Source of the DNA: Aquincola tertiaricarbonis
GTDB lineage: Bacteria > Pseudomonadota > Gammaproteobacteria > Burkholderiales > Burkholderiaceae_C
Assembly (NCBI RefSeq): GCF_000969605.1
Contig: NZ_JZUE01000008.1
Coordinates: 124,001 to 188,000 of the forward strand
Length of the DNA stretch: 64,000 nt
Reading direction: 5' to 3'
How positions within the stretch are numbered: position 1 is the stretch's first letter; each line of letters starts with the position of its first letter. Below, in pieces: positions 50,755 through 60,084 of this stretch. The notes beneath the pieces are model-generated. The model had not been told where the DNA came from, ran no database searches, and saw nothing but the letters and a program-made list of their open reading frames with translations. Position numbers and translations under genes: made by a program.

Positions 50755-51681
50755 TCAGACCTTGGTCAGCCACTCGGCGTACTTCGGGTTGCGGCCGTTG
50801 ACGATGTCGAAGAAGGCCGACTGGATCTTCTCGGTGATGGGGCCGCGGCTGCCGATGCCAATCTCGATGCGGTCCAGCTCGCGGATGGGCGTCACTTCCG
50901 CGGCGGTGCCGGTGAAGAAGGCCTCGTCGGCGATGTACACCTCGTCGCGCGTGATGCGCTTTTCCACAAGCTTCAGGCCCAGGTCCTGGCAGATCGAGAA
51001 GATGGTGTTGCGGGTGATGCCGTTAAGCGCGCCGGCCGACAGGTCGGGCGTGTAGACCACGCCGTTCTTGATGACGAAGATGTTCTCGCCCGCGCCTTCG
51101 GAGACGAAGCCGGAAGCGTCGAGCAGCAGCGCCTCGTCGTAGCCGTCCTCGGTGGCTTCCATGTTGGCCAGGATCGAGTTGCTGTAGTTGCTCACCGCCT
51201 TGGCCTGCGTCATCGTGATGTTGACGTGGTGGCGGGTGTAGCTGCTGGTCTTGACGCGGATGCCGCGCTTTAGGCCCTCTTCGCCCAGGTAGGCGCCCCA
51301 CGGCCAGGCCGCCACCATCAGGTGGATGGTGTTGCCCTTGGGGCTGACGCCCAGCTTCTCCGAGCCGATCCAGGTCAGCGGCCGCAGGTAGCAGCTCTCC
51401 AGCTTGTTCACGCGCACCACCTCGAGCTGCGCCTCGCACACCTGCTCGAAGGTGAAGGGGATTTTCATGCGCAGGATCTTGGCGCTGTTGAACAGCCGCT
51501 CGGTGTGCTCCCGCAGCCGGAAGATGGCGGTGCCGCCCTGCGCGTTGTAGGCCCGCACGCCCTCGAAGGCGCCGCAGCCGTAGTGCAGCGTGTGCGTGAG
51601 CACGTGGATCTTGGCGTCGCGCCAATCGACGAGTTCACCGTCGATCCAGATCTTGCCGTCGCGGTCGTGCATGGAGGACAT
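50755..51681 (-). CDS. ilvE: Branched-chain amino acid aminotransferase
   Basis: A 308-residue fold type IV PLP aminotransferase. HTLHYGCGAFEGVRAYN is the N-terminal substrate block, TQAKAVSNYSNSILA carries the PLP lysine, and EALLLDASGFVSEGAGENIF is the cofactor-phosphate region. It catalyses the last step of Val, Leu and Ile synthesis and the first in their breakdown. The start is an ATG at 51681; a second ATG three codons later is possible. It is upstream of the CHCC zinc-finger gene. Confidence 0.95.
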   Translation of the reverse strand: MSSMHDRDGKIWIDGELVDWRDAKIHVLTHTLHYGCGAFEGVRAYNAQGGTAIFRLREHTERLFNSAKILRMKIPFTFEQVCEAQLEVVRVNKLESCYLRPLTWIGSEKLGVSPKGNTIHLMVAAWPWGAYLGEEGLKRGIRVKTSSYTRHHVNITMTQAKAVSNYSNSILANMEATEDGYDEALLLDASGFVSEGAGENIFVIKNGVVYTPDLSAGALNGITRNTIFSICQDLGLKLVEKRITRDEVYIADEAFFTGTAAEVTPIRELDRIEIGIGSRGPITEKIQSAFFDIVNGRNPKYAEWLTKV

Positions 51682-51734
51682 GGGACACCTTTATACGAAG
51701 ACGCGGCACGCCGGCGGCCGCAAAGCGCGGGATT

Positions 51735-52148
51735 TTAGAGCGCGGCCGTGTTCGCGTCGGCCGCAATCTCCGAGGGGCCGCGCTGCAGCGTCCAGCGCTC
51801 CAGGCGGCCCTTGGCGTCGAACTGCAGGTCGATGGCGTCGCCGCCGCTGTCGGCCCAGCGCCAGACCTCGGGCGTGTCGCTGATCCGCTCGCCCAGGCTT
51901 TTGGTCATCACCACCACGTCCAGCATGCGCATGCCGGCCTGCAGCTTGGTGCTGAGCATCAGGGCGCTCTTGATGTGGCCCATGGGCGACTGGCCGGCCA
52001 CGCGCATCACCTTCATGGCGCGGGTGAACTGCATCACCAGCCAGAACGACACCATCGTGCCGCCCAGGGCCAGGCCCTGCCAGCCCCACAGCCACCAGCC
52101 CAGGGCGATCGCCACCGCGGCCAGCGGCCATCCGATTCTCGGGTCCAT
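51735..52148 (-). CDS. Small membrane-anchored hypothetical protein
   Basis: A 137-residue protein with an N-terminal hydrophobic pair (WPLAAVAIALGWWLWGW and ALGGTMVSFWLVMQF, two membrane helices) and a cytoplasmic or periplasmic tail (RISDTPEVWRWADSGGDAID). It looks conserved in betaproteobacteria but has no function I recognise. It precedes ilvE by 53 bases on the minus strand and follows the phosphoesterase gene by 18 bases. Confidence 0.65.
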   Translation of the reverse strand: MDPRIGWPLAAVAIALGWWLWGWQGLALGGTMVSFWLVMQFTRAMKVMRVAGQSPMGHIKSALMLSTKLQAGMRMLDVVVMTKSLGERISDTPEVWRWADSGGDAIDLQFDAKGRLERWTLQRGPSEIAADANTAAL

Positions 52149-52166
52149 CGTCGTCGTCTTCCTGCT

Positions 52167-52982
52167 TCAGTTGTCGGTTCGGGCGAGGCTTGCTTCCGTG
52201 CGGCCGACGCGGCCGCTGCGCAAGGCATCGGCCCAGTCCGGACGGCCGCCGGCTTCAGCGCGCCGGGCCGCCGCTTCGTGGTCGTAGGGCGTGTGGTGCA
52301 ACTCGACCCGCCAGCCCGCGGTGCCGTGCGCCAGCAGCGCCCATCGTGCATGCGGGCTGCCATTCTCGACCCAGTGCGAGTCGCGCCCGCTGCCGGGCGG
52401 GTGCAGGTCGTCGTAGGCCTGGAGGCCCACGCTGCCCGGGTTGACCAGCAGGCTGTCGCCGTGGGAGACCACCCGCTGCACGTGGCTGTGGCCGCAGGCC
52501 AGCAGCGGCGCCTGCAGCATGCCCAGGCGGGCGGCGATCTCGTCCGGCGTGGCGGCACGGATGCCGCCATGACCCTGCTCGCCCAGTCCGGGCGTGGTGG
52601 TTTCGAGCAGGTACTGCAGGTCGTTGCCCGGCGCGCCATGCGTGCAGCACAGCGGGCCGCCTTGCGGCAGCGGCAGCGTCAACGAGGGCGGCAGCGCGGC
52701 CAGCCAGGCCCGCTCGGCGTCGCCCAGCGCCGCGGCGGCGAAGGCATCGCTGGCGCCCATGCGGGCTGGCGCCTGCGTCAGCAGCTGCCGCTCATGATTG
52801 CCGGCGATGGTGGGCCAGCCCAGCGTCATCAGGCGTCGCGCCGTCTCCCGCGGCCACAGCGGCCCGGAGACGATGTCGCCCAGGTTCACCACCTGCTGCA
52901 CGCCGGCCTCGGCGATCTCGCCGATCACCGCTTCCAGCGCGGGCAGGTTGCCGTGGATGTCGGACACGAGGGCGATGCGCAT
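52167..52982 (-). CDS. Metallophosphoesterase (YfcE/calcineurin-like)
   Basis: A 271-residue calcineurin-like phosphoesterase with all metal motifs: ALVSDIHGNLPALEAV at the start, VVNLGDIVSGP, TIAGNHERQ and a later CGHSHVQR. Substrates of such enzymes include phosphodiesters and nucleotides; this one is not resolved. It begins 22 bases after the radA stop, on the same strand. Confidence 0.88.
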   Translation of the reverse strand: MRIALVSDIHGNLPALEAVIGEIAEAGVQQVVNLGDIVSGPLWPRETARRLMTLGWPTIAGNHERQLLTQAPARMGASDAFAAAALGDAERAWLAALPPSLTLPLPQGGPLCCTHGAPGNDLQYLLETTTPGLGEQGHGGIRAATPDEIAARLGMLQAPLLACGHSHVQRVVSHGDSLLVNPGSVGLQAYDDLHPPGSGRDSHWVENGSPHARWALLAHGTAGWRVELHHTPYDHEAAARRAEAGGRPDWADALRSGRVGRTEASLARTDN

Positions 52983-53004
52983 GGCGGGTACTCCGGGCGA
53001 TGGA

Positions 53005-54372
53005 TCAGGTCAGGCCGCGCACCACGTCGATCGCTTCCTCGATGCGCTCGACCGCATGGATGGTCAGGCCCTCGACCGGCTTCTTCGGCGCATTGGCCTT
53101 GGGCACCACGGCCACGCTGAAGCCCAGCTTGGCCGCTTCCTTCAGCCGCTCCTGGCCGCGCGGCGCCGGGCGCACCTCGCCGGCCAGGCCCACTTCGCCG
53201 AAAGCGATGAAGCCGCGCGGCAGCGGCTTGCCGCGCAGGCTGCTCTGGATGGCCAGCAGCACCGCCAGGTCGGCCGCCGGCTCGCTGATGCGCACGCCGC
53301 CCACCGCATTGACGAACACGTCCTGGTCGGCGCAGGCCACGCCGGCATGCCGGTGCAGCACGGCCAGCAGCATCGCCAGCCGGTCGCGGTCCAGGCCGAC
53401 CGACAGCCGCCGCGGGCTGGGCCCGCCGCTGTCCACCAGCGCCTGGATCTCCACCAGCATCGGCCGCGTGCCTTCCAGCGTCACCAGCACGCAGGCGCCG
53501 GGCACCGGGTCGCCGTGGGTCGACAAAAAGATGGCGCTGGGGTTGGTCACGCCCTTCAGGCCACGCTCGGTCATCGCGAACACGCCGATCTCGTTCACCG
53601 CGCCGAAGCGGTTCTTGATGGCGCGCACCAGCCGGAAGCTGCTGTGCGTGTCGCCCTCGAAGTACAGCACCGTGTCCACGATGTGCTCCAGCACCCGCGG
53701 GCCGGCCAGCGCGCCTTCCTTGGTGACGTGGCCCACCAGCACGATGGTGCAGCCGCCGGTCTTGGCGGTGCGGGTGAGCTGCGCCGCGCACTCGCGCACC
53801 TGCGCCACCGAACCGGGCGCGGAGGTGAGCTGGTCGGAGTACAGCGTCTGGATCGAGTCGATCACGCAGAAGGCCGGCTGCTCGGCGTCGATGGTGGCCA
53901 GGATGCGCTCGAGCTGGATCTCGGCCACCACCCGCACCTGCTTGCCTTCCAGCCCCAGCCGGCGCGCCCGCAGCGCGATCTGTGCGCCGCTTTCCTCGCC
54001 GGTGACGTACAGCACCTTCATCTGCGTCGACAGCGCATCCACCGCCTGCAGCAGCAGCGTGCTCTTGCCGATGCCGGGGTCGCCGCCGATCAGCACCACG
54101 CCGCCGGCCACGATGCCGCCGCCCAGCACGCGGTCCAGCTCTTCCTGGCCGGTGGGCGTGCGCGCCACGTCGGCCGCGTCGATGTCGGCCAGCGTGGCCA
54201 CCGGCTGGCTGCGCGCCAGCGACTGGAAGCGGTTCTTGCCGGCGCCGGCCGCGGGCTCGGCCGCGGTTTCCTCCAGCGTGTTCCAGGCGCCGCAGTGCGG
54301 GCACTTGCCCAGCCACTTGGGGCTGGTGCCGCCGCATTCGCGGCAGGTGAAGATCGACTTGTCCTTGGCCAT
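53005..54372 (-). CDS. radA: DNA repair protein RadA
   Basis: A 455-residue RadA. A zinc finger with Cys10, Cys13, Cys24 and Cys27 (FTCRECGGTSPKWLGKCPHC), Walker A GDPGIGKS at 97-104, the RadA-specific KNRFG at 253-257 and a C-terminal Lon-like domain (GVRISEPAADLAVLLAI). It promotes branch migration of recombination intermediates. ATG 54372 was preferred over 54399 because the zinc finger begins ten residues later. It diverges from the LysE exporter with about 50 bases between starts. Confidence 0.96.
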   Translation of the reverse strand: MAKDKSIFTCRECGGTSPKWLGKCPHCGAWNTLEETAAEPAAGAGKNRFQSLARSQPVATLADIDAADVARTPTGQEELDRVLGGGIVAGGVVLIGGDPGIGKSTLLLQAVDALSTQMKVLYVTGEESGAQIALRARRLGLEGKQVRVVAEIQLERILATIDAEQPAFCVIDSIQTLYSDQLTSAPGSVAQVRECAAQLTRTAKTGGCTIVLVGHVTKEGALAGPRVLEHIVDTVLYFEGDTHSSFRLVRAIKNRFGAVNEIGVFAMTERGLKGVTNPSAIFLSTHGDPVPGACVLVTLEGTRPMLVEIQALVDSGGPSPRRLSVGLDRDRLAMLLAVLHRHAGVACADQDVFVNAVGGVRISEPAADLAVLLAIQSSLRGKPLPRGFIAFGEVGLAGEVRPAPRGQERLKEAAKLGFSVAVVPKANAPKKPVEGLTIHAVERIEEAIDVVRGLT

Positions 54373-54422
54373 GGCGTCGATTGTCGGGCTCGGGCACACT
54401 CGCCGGCCCTCACGTTTCCTGG

Positions 54423-55058
54423 ATGCCCGTCATGGCGCTCTCCGTCTGGCTCACCTTCCTCGTCGCCGCCTTCGCCATCAGCCTGTCGCCCGGCACCGCG
54501 GCCATCGCGGCGATGAGCACCGGCTCGCGGCATGGCCTGCGTGGCGGCTGGCGGCTCATGCCGGGCCTGGCGCTGGGCATCAGCACGCAGATGGCGGTGG
54601 TGGCCCTGGGGCTGGGTGCGTTGATCGTCGCGTCAGCCACCGCGTTCACGGTGGTGAAGTGGCTGGGCGTGGCCTACCTGGCGTGGCTGGGGCTGCAGCA
54701 GTGGCGTGCGCCGGCCGTGCCGATGGGGCAGGCCACCGCCGACGCACCCGACGAACAGCGTGGCCTGCTGCTGCGCGGCTGGATGATCAACGCGCTCAAT
54801 CCCAAGGGCACGGTGTTCATGCTGGCGGTGGTGCCGCAGTTCCTCGACCTCGGCCAGCCGCTGGCGCTGCAATACCTGGTGATCACGGCCACGCTGTGCT
54901 TCACCGAGATGGTGGTGATGACCGGCTACATGACGCTGGCCGCGCGGGTGCTGGGCCTGCTGCGCTCGCCGCGTCAGGTGGGCTGGATGAACCGCAGCTT
55001 CGGCGGGCTGTTCATGGCCGCGGCGGCGGTGCTGGCCACCTTCAAGCGCGTGGGGTGA
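54423..55058 (+). CDS. LysE-family amino acid exporter
   Basis: A 211-residue LysE/RhtB-type translocator with six membrane helices. LSVWLTFLVAAFAISLSPG carries the family SPG motif, GVAYLAWLGLQQW follows, and RGWMINALNPKGTVFMLAVV is the second conserved half. It exports an amino acid or a related metabolite. ATG 54423 and 54432 are both possible, without an obvious ribosome binding site. It stands alone, convergent with the arfB gene. Confidence 0.88.
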   Translation: MPVMALSVWLTFLVAAFAISLSPGTAAIAAMSTGSRHGLRGGWRLMPGLALGISTQMAVVALGLGALIVASATAFTVVKWLGVAYLAWLGLQQWRAPAVPMGQATADAPDEQRGLLLRGWMINALNPKGTVFMLAVVPQFLDLGQPLALQYLVITATLCFTEMVVMTGYMTLAARVLGLLRSPRQVGWMNRSFGGLFMAAAAVLATFKRVG

Positions 55059-55061
55059 GGT

Positions 55062-55469
55062 TCAGTCGAAGCCGCCACCGCGGCGGCCGGCCTTGACCGC
55101 CGAATCGCGCTTCTTGCCTTCCAGCCGGCGCAGCTGAGAACCCCGCGTGGGCTTGGTGGGCCGGCGCGTGCGCGGCACCGTGGCCACGCTGTCCACCAGG
55201 GCCTGCAGCCGCTCGATGGCCTCGGCACGGTTCATCTCCAGGCTGCGGTGGGCCTGGGCCTTGATGACCACCACGCCTTCCTGCGTCAACCGGCTGTCGT
55301 GCAGGGCCAGCAGCCGCTGCTTCACCTCGTCGGGCAGCGAGGAGGCGCGCACGTCGTAGCGCAGGTGGATGGCGTTGGACACCTTGTTGACGTTCTGGCC
55401 ACCGGCGCCCTGGGCCCGTATCGCCGTCCAGGTGACCTCGTGCGGATCGACGATCGGCGGCCTGGTCAT
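55062..55469 (-). CDS. arfB: Alternative ribosome-rescue peptidyl-tRNA hydrolase
   Basis: A 135-residue class I release-factor-like protein. The catalytic GGQ is at 23-25 in RAQGAGGQNVNKV, followed by LRYDVRASSLPDEVKQRLL, and a basic C-terminal tail (SQLRRLEGKKRDSAVKAGRR) reaches into the mRNA channel. It frees stalled ribosomes on truncated messages. ATG 55469 starts at the domain; the longer frame overlaps the thioesterase. It is probably co-transcribed with the thioesterase gene, ten bases upstream. Confidence 0.93.
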   Translation of the reverse strand: MTRPPIVDPHEVTWTAIRAQGAGGQNVNKVSNAIHLRYDVRASSLPDEVKQRLLALHDSRLTQEGVVVIKAQAHRSLEMNRAEAIERLQALVDSVATVPRTRRPTKPTRGSQLRRLEGKKRDSAVKAGRRGGGFD

Positions 55470-55479
55470 GCCGCCTGCA

Positions 55480-55977
55480 TCAGGGCTGCACCGAGCCGTG
55501 GCTGGCCAGCAGCTCGCCCTGGCGCTGCTCCATTTCCTTGCGCAGCTGGCGGCGCACCTGGGCGGCGGCATGGCGCCGCTTCTCTTCGGGCGAGAAGGGG
55601 CGCAGCGGCGGCACGGACACCGGCTTGCGCTCGTCGTCTACCGCCACCATCGTGAAGAAGCAGCTGTTGACGTGGCGCACCACCTGCGAGCGGATGTCCT
55701 CCGCGATCACCTTGATGCCCACCTCCATCGACGAGGTGCCGGTGTAGTTCACGCTGGCCAGGAAGGTGACCAGCTCACCGACGTGGATCGGCTGGCGGAA
55801 GTTGACCTGGTCGACGCTAAGCGTGACGACGTAGCGCGTGGCATAGCGGCTGGCGCAGGCGTAGGCCACCTGGTCCAGCAGCTTCAGGATGCTGCCGCCA
55901 TGCACGTTGCCGGCGAAGTTGGCGGTGTCGGGTGTCATCAGCACCGTCATCGTGAGCTGGTGGGCCGGCAGGTCCAT
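55480..55977 (-). CDS. Acyl-CoA thioesterase, YciA/hotdog fold
   Basis: A 165-residue hotdog-fold thioesterase. FAGNVHGGSILKLLDQVAYA is the active-site helix with the catalytic Asp, then VNFRQPIHVGELVTFLASVN and VNSCFFTMVAVDDERKP. It hydrolyses acyl-CoA thioesters. GAAGGA six bases upstream fixes the ATG at 55977. It is transcribed towards arfB; 47 bases separate it from the alanine racemase gene on the same strand. Confidence 0.9.
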   Translation of the reverse strand: MDLPAHQLTMTVLMTPDTANFAGNVHGGSILKLLDQVAYACASRYATRYVVTLSVDQVNFRQPIHVGELVTFLASVNYTGTSSMEVGIKVIAEDIRSQVVRHVNSCFFTMVAVDDERKPVSVPPLRPFSPEEKRRHAAAQVRRQLRKEMEQRQGELLASHGSVQP

Positions 55978-56024
55978 GTCGTGTCCTTCAAGCGCAGAGG
56001 TGGGCCTGCATTGTCCGCAGGTTG

Positions 56025-57122
56025 TCAGGCCGCAACGTCCACCGGCACCCGTGGCGCCCGCGCGCACATCAGTTCATAGCCCAGCGTGCCAGCGGCCTGC
56101 GCCACCTCGTCGATCGCAAGCACCGTGCCGTTGGCGGCCTGGCCCCACAGGGTGACCTCGGTGCCCGGGCCGGCCTGCGGCACCGGCGTCAGGTCCACCG
56201 CCAGCATGTCCATCGACACCCGGCCCAGCGTGCGGGTGCGCACGCCGTCCACCAGCACCGGCGTGCCGGTGTCGCACACCCGTGGGTAGCCGTCGGCATA
56301 GCCGCAGGCCACCACCCCCACGCGCAGCGGTTCGGTGGCGGTGAAGCGGCTGCCGTAGCCGACGGATTCACCGGCTGCCAGCTGCTGCACGCCGATGAGC
56401 CGGGAGCGCAGCGTCATCGCCGGCTTCAAGCCCCAGTGCGCGATGTCGTGCGCGGGGAAGTCGGGGCTGCTGCCATAGGCCAGGATGCCGGGACGCACCC
56501 AGTCGGCTCGCACCGCGGCATCGCCGCCGAAGCGCAGCACGGCCGCGCTGTTGGCCAGGCTGCGTTCGCCGTCCAGGTCGTGCGTGGCGTCGGCGAAGGC
56601 GGCCAGCTGCTGCGCCACGCCCTGCGGCCCGTCGGCATTGGCGAAGTGGGTCATCAGCGAGATCTCGTCCACCTGCGGCAGCGCGTTCAGCCGTGTCCAG
56701 GCCGAGCGGAACGCCCCGGCGCGAAAGCCCAGCCGGTTCATGCCGCTGTTCATCTTCAGGAACACGCGGTGCGGCTTCTGCGTCTTGTGCGCGGCCAGCC
56801 AGTCGATCTGCTCGGCGCAGTGCACCACGTGCCACAGGTCGAGCCGCGAACACAGCTCCAGGTCGCGCGGCTCGAACACGCCTTCCAGCAGCAGCACCGG
56901 GCCGCGCCAGCCGAGCGATCGAACTTTTTCCGCCTCGGCGAGGTCTAGCAGGGCGAACCCGTCTGCACCGCGCAATCCTTCATAGGCATTGCCGATGCCA
57001 TGACCATAGGCATTGGCCTTCACAATCGCCCACACCCGGGCGTCCGGCGCGGCCTCCCGGGCCCGCCGCAGGTTGTGGGCAAGCGCTTCGGTATGGATCA
57101 GGGCCTGGATCGGACGGGGCAT
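56025..57122 (-). CDS. alr: Alanine racemase
   Basis: A 365-residue alanine racemase. PLP lysine Lys35 in [12 protein letters not shown], the C-terminal catalytic Tyr in [15 protein letters not shown], and [10 protein letters not shown] in the barrel. It makes D-alanine for peptidoglycan. It diverges from lplT, with 112 bases between starts; that region should hold both promoters. The radA, alr and lplT genes lying close together is a common Burkholderiales arrangement. Confidence 0.96.
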   Translation of the reverse strand: MPRPIQALIHTEALAHNLRRAREAAPDARVWAIVKANAYGHGIGNAYEGLRGADGFALLDLAEAEKVRSLGWRGPVLLLEGVFEPRDLELCSRLDLWHVVHCAEQIDWLAAHKTQKPHRVFLKMNSGMNRLGFRAGAFRSAWTRLNALPQVDEISLMTHFANADGPQGVAQQLAAFADATHDLDGERSLANSAAVLRFGGDAAVRADWVRPGILAYGSSPDFPAHDIAHWGLKPAMTLRSRLIGVQQLAAGESVGYGSRFTATEPLRVGVVACGYADGYPRVCDTGTPVLVDGVRTRTLGRVSMDMLAVDLTPVPQAGPGTEVTLWGQAANGTVLAIDEVAQAAGTLGYELMCARAPRVPVDVAA

Positions 57123-57234
57123 GTGGGGATTTTGCCCCGGTGATGTTGCAAAAGCCGCGTGCTATAAACCCGGCGCCTTGCGTGGAGACCTCTTTGGAAG
57201 CCTGTCAACGAATCGGGCGGCCTCACCGTCGCGA

Positions 57235-58509
57235 ATGAAAAAAGGCTTCTACACCATCATGTCAGCGCAGTTCTTCAGCTCGCTGGCAGACAACGCCTTG
57301 CTGGTGGCTGCGATCGAGCTGTTGAAGTCGACCGGGGCGCCCGCGTGGCAGGTTCCGGCACTCACGCCGATGTTCGCGCTGTTCTACGTGGTGCTGGCAC
57401 CGTTCGTGGGGGCGTTCGCGGATGCCGTGCCAAAGGGCAAGGTGATGTTCTTCTCGAACGCCATCAAGGTCATGGGCTGCCTGTTCATGCTCTTCGGCGG
57501 CCATCCGCTGCTGGCCTATGCCATCGTGGGGCTGGGAGCGGCTGCTTACTCTCCGGCCAAGTACGGCATCCTCACGGAGCTGCTGCCGCCTTCGCAGCTG
57601 GTCAAGGCCAATGGCTGGATCGAGGGGCTGACCATCGCATCGGTGATCCTCGGCATCGTGCTGGGCGGGCAACTGGTGGGGCCACGGGTGGCGCCGATGC
57701 TGCTCGGCTTCGACCTGCCGGCCATCGACACCGGCATCGACACCGCGCCCGAGGCGGCCATCGCCTCGATGATCCTGCTGTACGCCATCGCGGCGATCTT
57801 CAACCTGTTCATCCCGCGCACCGATGCGCCGCTGCAGCCCATGCTGCATGGCGCGGTGGGCCTGGTGCGCGACTTCTCGCAGTGCAACGCACGGCTGTGG
57901 TCGGACAAGCTGGGCCAGATCTCCCTCGCCACCACCACCATGTTCTGGGGCGTGGGCGGCAACCTGCGGGTGATCGTGTTCGCCTGGGCCGCCGCGGCGC
58001 TGGGCTACACCACCACCCAGGCGTCCACGCTGGGCGGCGTGGTGGCCATCGGCACGGCGGTGGGCGCGGTGGTGGCCTCGCTGTACATGCGGCTGGACAA
58101 GGCCACCAGCGTGATCCCGCTGGGCATCGCCATGGGCGTGCTCATCATCGGTCTGAACCTGCTCACCAGCGTGTGGGTGGCGGTGCCCTTCCTCATCCTG
58201 CTGGGGGCGCTGGGCGGCTACCTGGTGGTGCCGATGAATGCATTGCTGCAGCACCGCGGCCACAACCTGATGGGTGCCGGCCGGTCCATCGCGGTGCAGA
58301 ACTTCAACGAGCAGGCCTGCATCCTGGGCCTGGGCGCCTTCTACACCGGCATGACCAAGTTCGGCATGTCGGCCTTCGGCGCCATCGCGGTGTTCGGCCT
58401 GGTGGTGATGACGACGATGGAGCTGATCCGCCGCTGGCACAACCGCAACCTGGTGCAACACAAGGACGAAGTGCAGCGCCTGTTGGCCATCGCGCGAAGC
58501 GACCACTGA
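57235..58509 (+). CDS. lplT: Lysophospholipid transporter
   Basis: A 424-residue MFS transporter of the LplT type, with about twelve helices. FYTIMSAQFFSSLADNALLV at the start is the family signature, AAAYSPAKYGILTELLP follows, and the second half has NAHNL-type residues (LLQHRGHNLMGAGRSIAVQ). It flips lysophospholipids inward for re-acylation. Unlike E. coli, no acyltransferase (aas) is fused or adjacent. ATG 57235 was chosen on similarity; the frame is open upstream across the alr promoter region. Confidence 0.93.
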   Translation: MKKGFYTIMSAQFFSSLADNALLVAAIELLKSTGAPAWQVPALTPMFALFYVVLAPFVGAFADAVPKGKVMFFSNAIKVMGCLFMLFGGHPLLAYAIVGLGAAAYSPAKYGILTELLPPSQLVKANGWIEGLTIASVILGIVLGGQLVGPRVAPMLLGFDLPAIDTGIDTAPEAAIASMILLYAIAAIFNLFIPRTDAPLQPMLHGAVGLVRDFSQCNARLWSDKLGQISLATTTMFWGVGGNLRVIVFAWAAAALGYTTTQASTLGGVVAIGTAVGAVVASLYMRLDKATSVIPLGIAMGVLIIGLNLLTSVWVAVPFLILLGALGGYLVVPMNALLQHRGHNLMGAGRSIAVQNFNEQACILGLGAFYTGMTKFGMSAFGAIAVFGLVVMTTMELIRRWHNRNLVQHKDEVQRLLAIARSDH

Positions 58510-58510
58510 C

Positions 58511-59407
58511 ATGCAGGCCGCAGTCCGCACCGGCACCGCGCTGCCGGTGCTGGCCCTCACCGTCAACGCCTTCATCTGGGGCGTGTCGTGGTGGCCGTTC
58601 CGCCAGTTCCAGGCGCTGGGCATGCACCCGCTGTGGACCACCGCGGCCGTCTATGCGCTGGTGCTGGCGGCCCTCACCGCCTGGCAGCGCGGCGTATGGG
58701 CCGGCCTGGCGCGCACGCCCAGCCTGTGGCTGCTGGTGCTGGCGTCGGGCACCACCAACGCGGCCTTCAACTGGGGCGTGACCGTCGGCGACGTGGTGCG
58801 GGTGGTGCTGCTGTTCTACCTGATGCCGCTGTGGGCGCTGCTGCTGGCGCGGCTGATCCTGGGCGAGCGCCTGACGCCGATGGCGGCGCTGCGCATGGTG
58901 CTGGCGCTGGCCGGTGCCGCCGTGGTGCTGTGGCCGGCCGGCGGTGGCTGGCCCTGGCCGCGCAACCTGCCCGAGGCGCTGGGCGTGCTGGGCGGCTTGA
59001 CCTTCGCGCTGAACAACGTGTGGCTGCGGCGCGAGGCCCACCGCAGCGACGCCGAGCGCGCGACCGCCATGTTCCTCGGCGGCACGCTGGTGTCGGCGGT
59101 GGTGGCGGGGTCGCTCACCTGGCACGGCGCGGTGGCCGTACCGCCGCTGCCTTCCGCGGGCACCGCGCTGGCGCTGCTGGCGCTGTCCACCGCTTTCATT
59201 GGCGCGAACCTGGGGCTGCAGTACGGCGCGGCCCGGCTGCGTGCCAATGTCACGGCGGTGGTGATGCTGACGGAGATCGTGTTCGCCGCCGTATCGGCCG
59301 CGGCGCTGGGGGCCGGCACGCTGGACGCGCGGCTGCTGCTAGGCGGCAGCCTGATCGTGGCCGCGGCGCTGCTGTCGGTGTGGCAGCCCGGCGCGGCCGG
59401 GCACTGA
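58511..59407 (+). CDS. DMT-family (EamA) transporter
   Basis: A 298-residue ten-helix drug/metabolite transporter. Two EamA repeats are visible, the first from LALTVNAFIWGVSWWPFRQF, with LLFYLMPLWALLLARLIL at its end, the second with LGLQYGAARLRANVTAVVML. Substrate unknown. It starts one base after the lplT stop, so the two are co-transcribed, and converges with a hypothetical gene six bases downstream. Confidence 0.88.
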   Translation: MQAAVRTGTALPVLALTVNAFIWGVSWWPFRQFQALGMHPLWTTAAVYALVLAALTAWQRGVWAGLARTPSLWLLVLASGTTNAAFNWGVTVGDVVRVVLLFYLMPLWALLLARLILGERLTPMAALRMVLALAGAAVVLWPAGGGWPWPRNLPEALGVLGGLTFALNNVWLRREAHRSDAERATAMFLGGTLVSAVVAGSLTWHGAVAVPPLPSAGTALALLALSTAFIGANLGLQYGAARLRANVTAVVMLTEIVFAAVSAAALGAGTLDARLLLGGSLIVAAALLSVWQPGAAGH

Positions 59408-59413
59408 AGCGGC

Positions 59414-59890
59414 TCAGCCGCCGGCCGGCGGCTCGTCCGGGGCAGCGGGCTGGTCCGTGGCGCGGCGCGCGGGCACCGGCTCGCCGGCCAGGCCCTGCGG
59501 CCGCGTGGCCTGCACATGGCGGGCATGCGGCGGCTGCAGCGGCACGTCGGTGCCCAGCGTGTCGCGCAGGGCCACGGCGGCATCCAATTGCCGCAAGAGA
59601 TGCAGCGGGTCGATCGGGCGCATCGTCCACGCCATCGCGCCTTCCGGGGCCTGGGCGCCGACAAACACGGTGTCGCCCTGGCGCTCCGCGGCCACGATGT
59701 CGTCCACCACGCCGGGATGGTCGGCGTCGGCGATCACGAAGCGTGCGCCGTCCAGCGCCTCCACGCAGCAATAACGTGCAAGCGGCAACGTGGACAGCCG
59801 GAAACTGGATTCGATCGCACTGCGTTCGAAGCGGCTAAAGCCTTTCAGGGCCACGGTGTGCTGGCCTTGCGGTGGCGCGTTGGCGCCCAT
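59414..59890 (-). CDS. Receiver-like hypothetical protein
   Basis: A 158-residue protein with a receiver-like strand/helix order: TVALKGFSRFERSAIESSFR (strand 1, helix 1), a FVIADADHPGVV strand, TVFVGAQAPEGA and TMRPIDPLHLLRQLDAAVA, which resembles the end of CheY-type domains with Arg where the switch lysine normally sits. The strand-3 acids are ADADH, so an Asp is near the expected phospho-site, but the full acid pocket is not obvious. It is probably an atypical receiver or signalling adaptor. GGAGG lies five bases before the ATG at 59890. Confidence 0.6.
   Translation of the reverse strand: MGANAPPQGQHTVALKGFSRFERSAIESSFRLSTLPLARYCCVEALDGARFVIADADHPGVVDDIVAAERQGDTVFVGAQAPEGAMAWTMRPIDPLHLLRQLDAAVALRDTLGTDVPLQPPHARHVQATRPQGLAGEPVPARRATDQPAAPDEPPAGG
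59416..59433. repeat. Perfect palindrome at the 3' end of two convergent genes
   Basis: AGCCGCCGGCCGGCGGCT is an 18-base perfect palindrome between the DMT transporter stop and the receiver-like gene, overlapping the last codons of the latter. It may form a hairpin and act as a transcript end for both directions. No T run follows. Confidence 0.5.
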
Positions 59891-60084
59891 GAAAACCTCC
59901 AGGGATAGGCCGGCGGAAGCGCTCGGCGGACAAGACCGTCGGTGCATAGGGCGCCGCGTGCGGCAACCCATGTTCCATGCGGGTTGCGGGCGCTGTCAAC
60001 GACAGCCTTCGCCGCCCCCCAAGTTCGTTACGGCGATTAGGATGCCTGCCCCGCCGGCTGCTGCCGACGCCCAGGACCGCCCCC

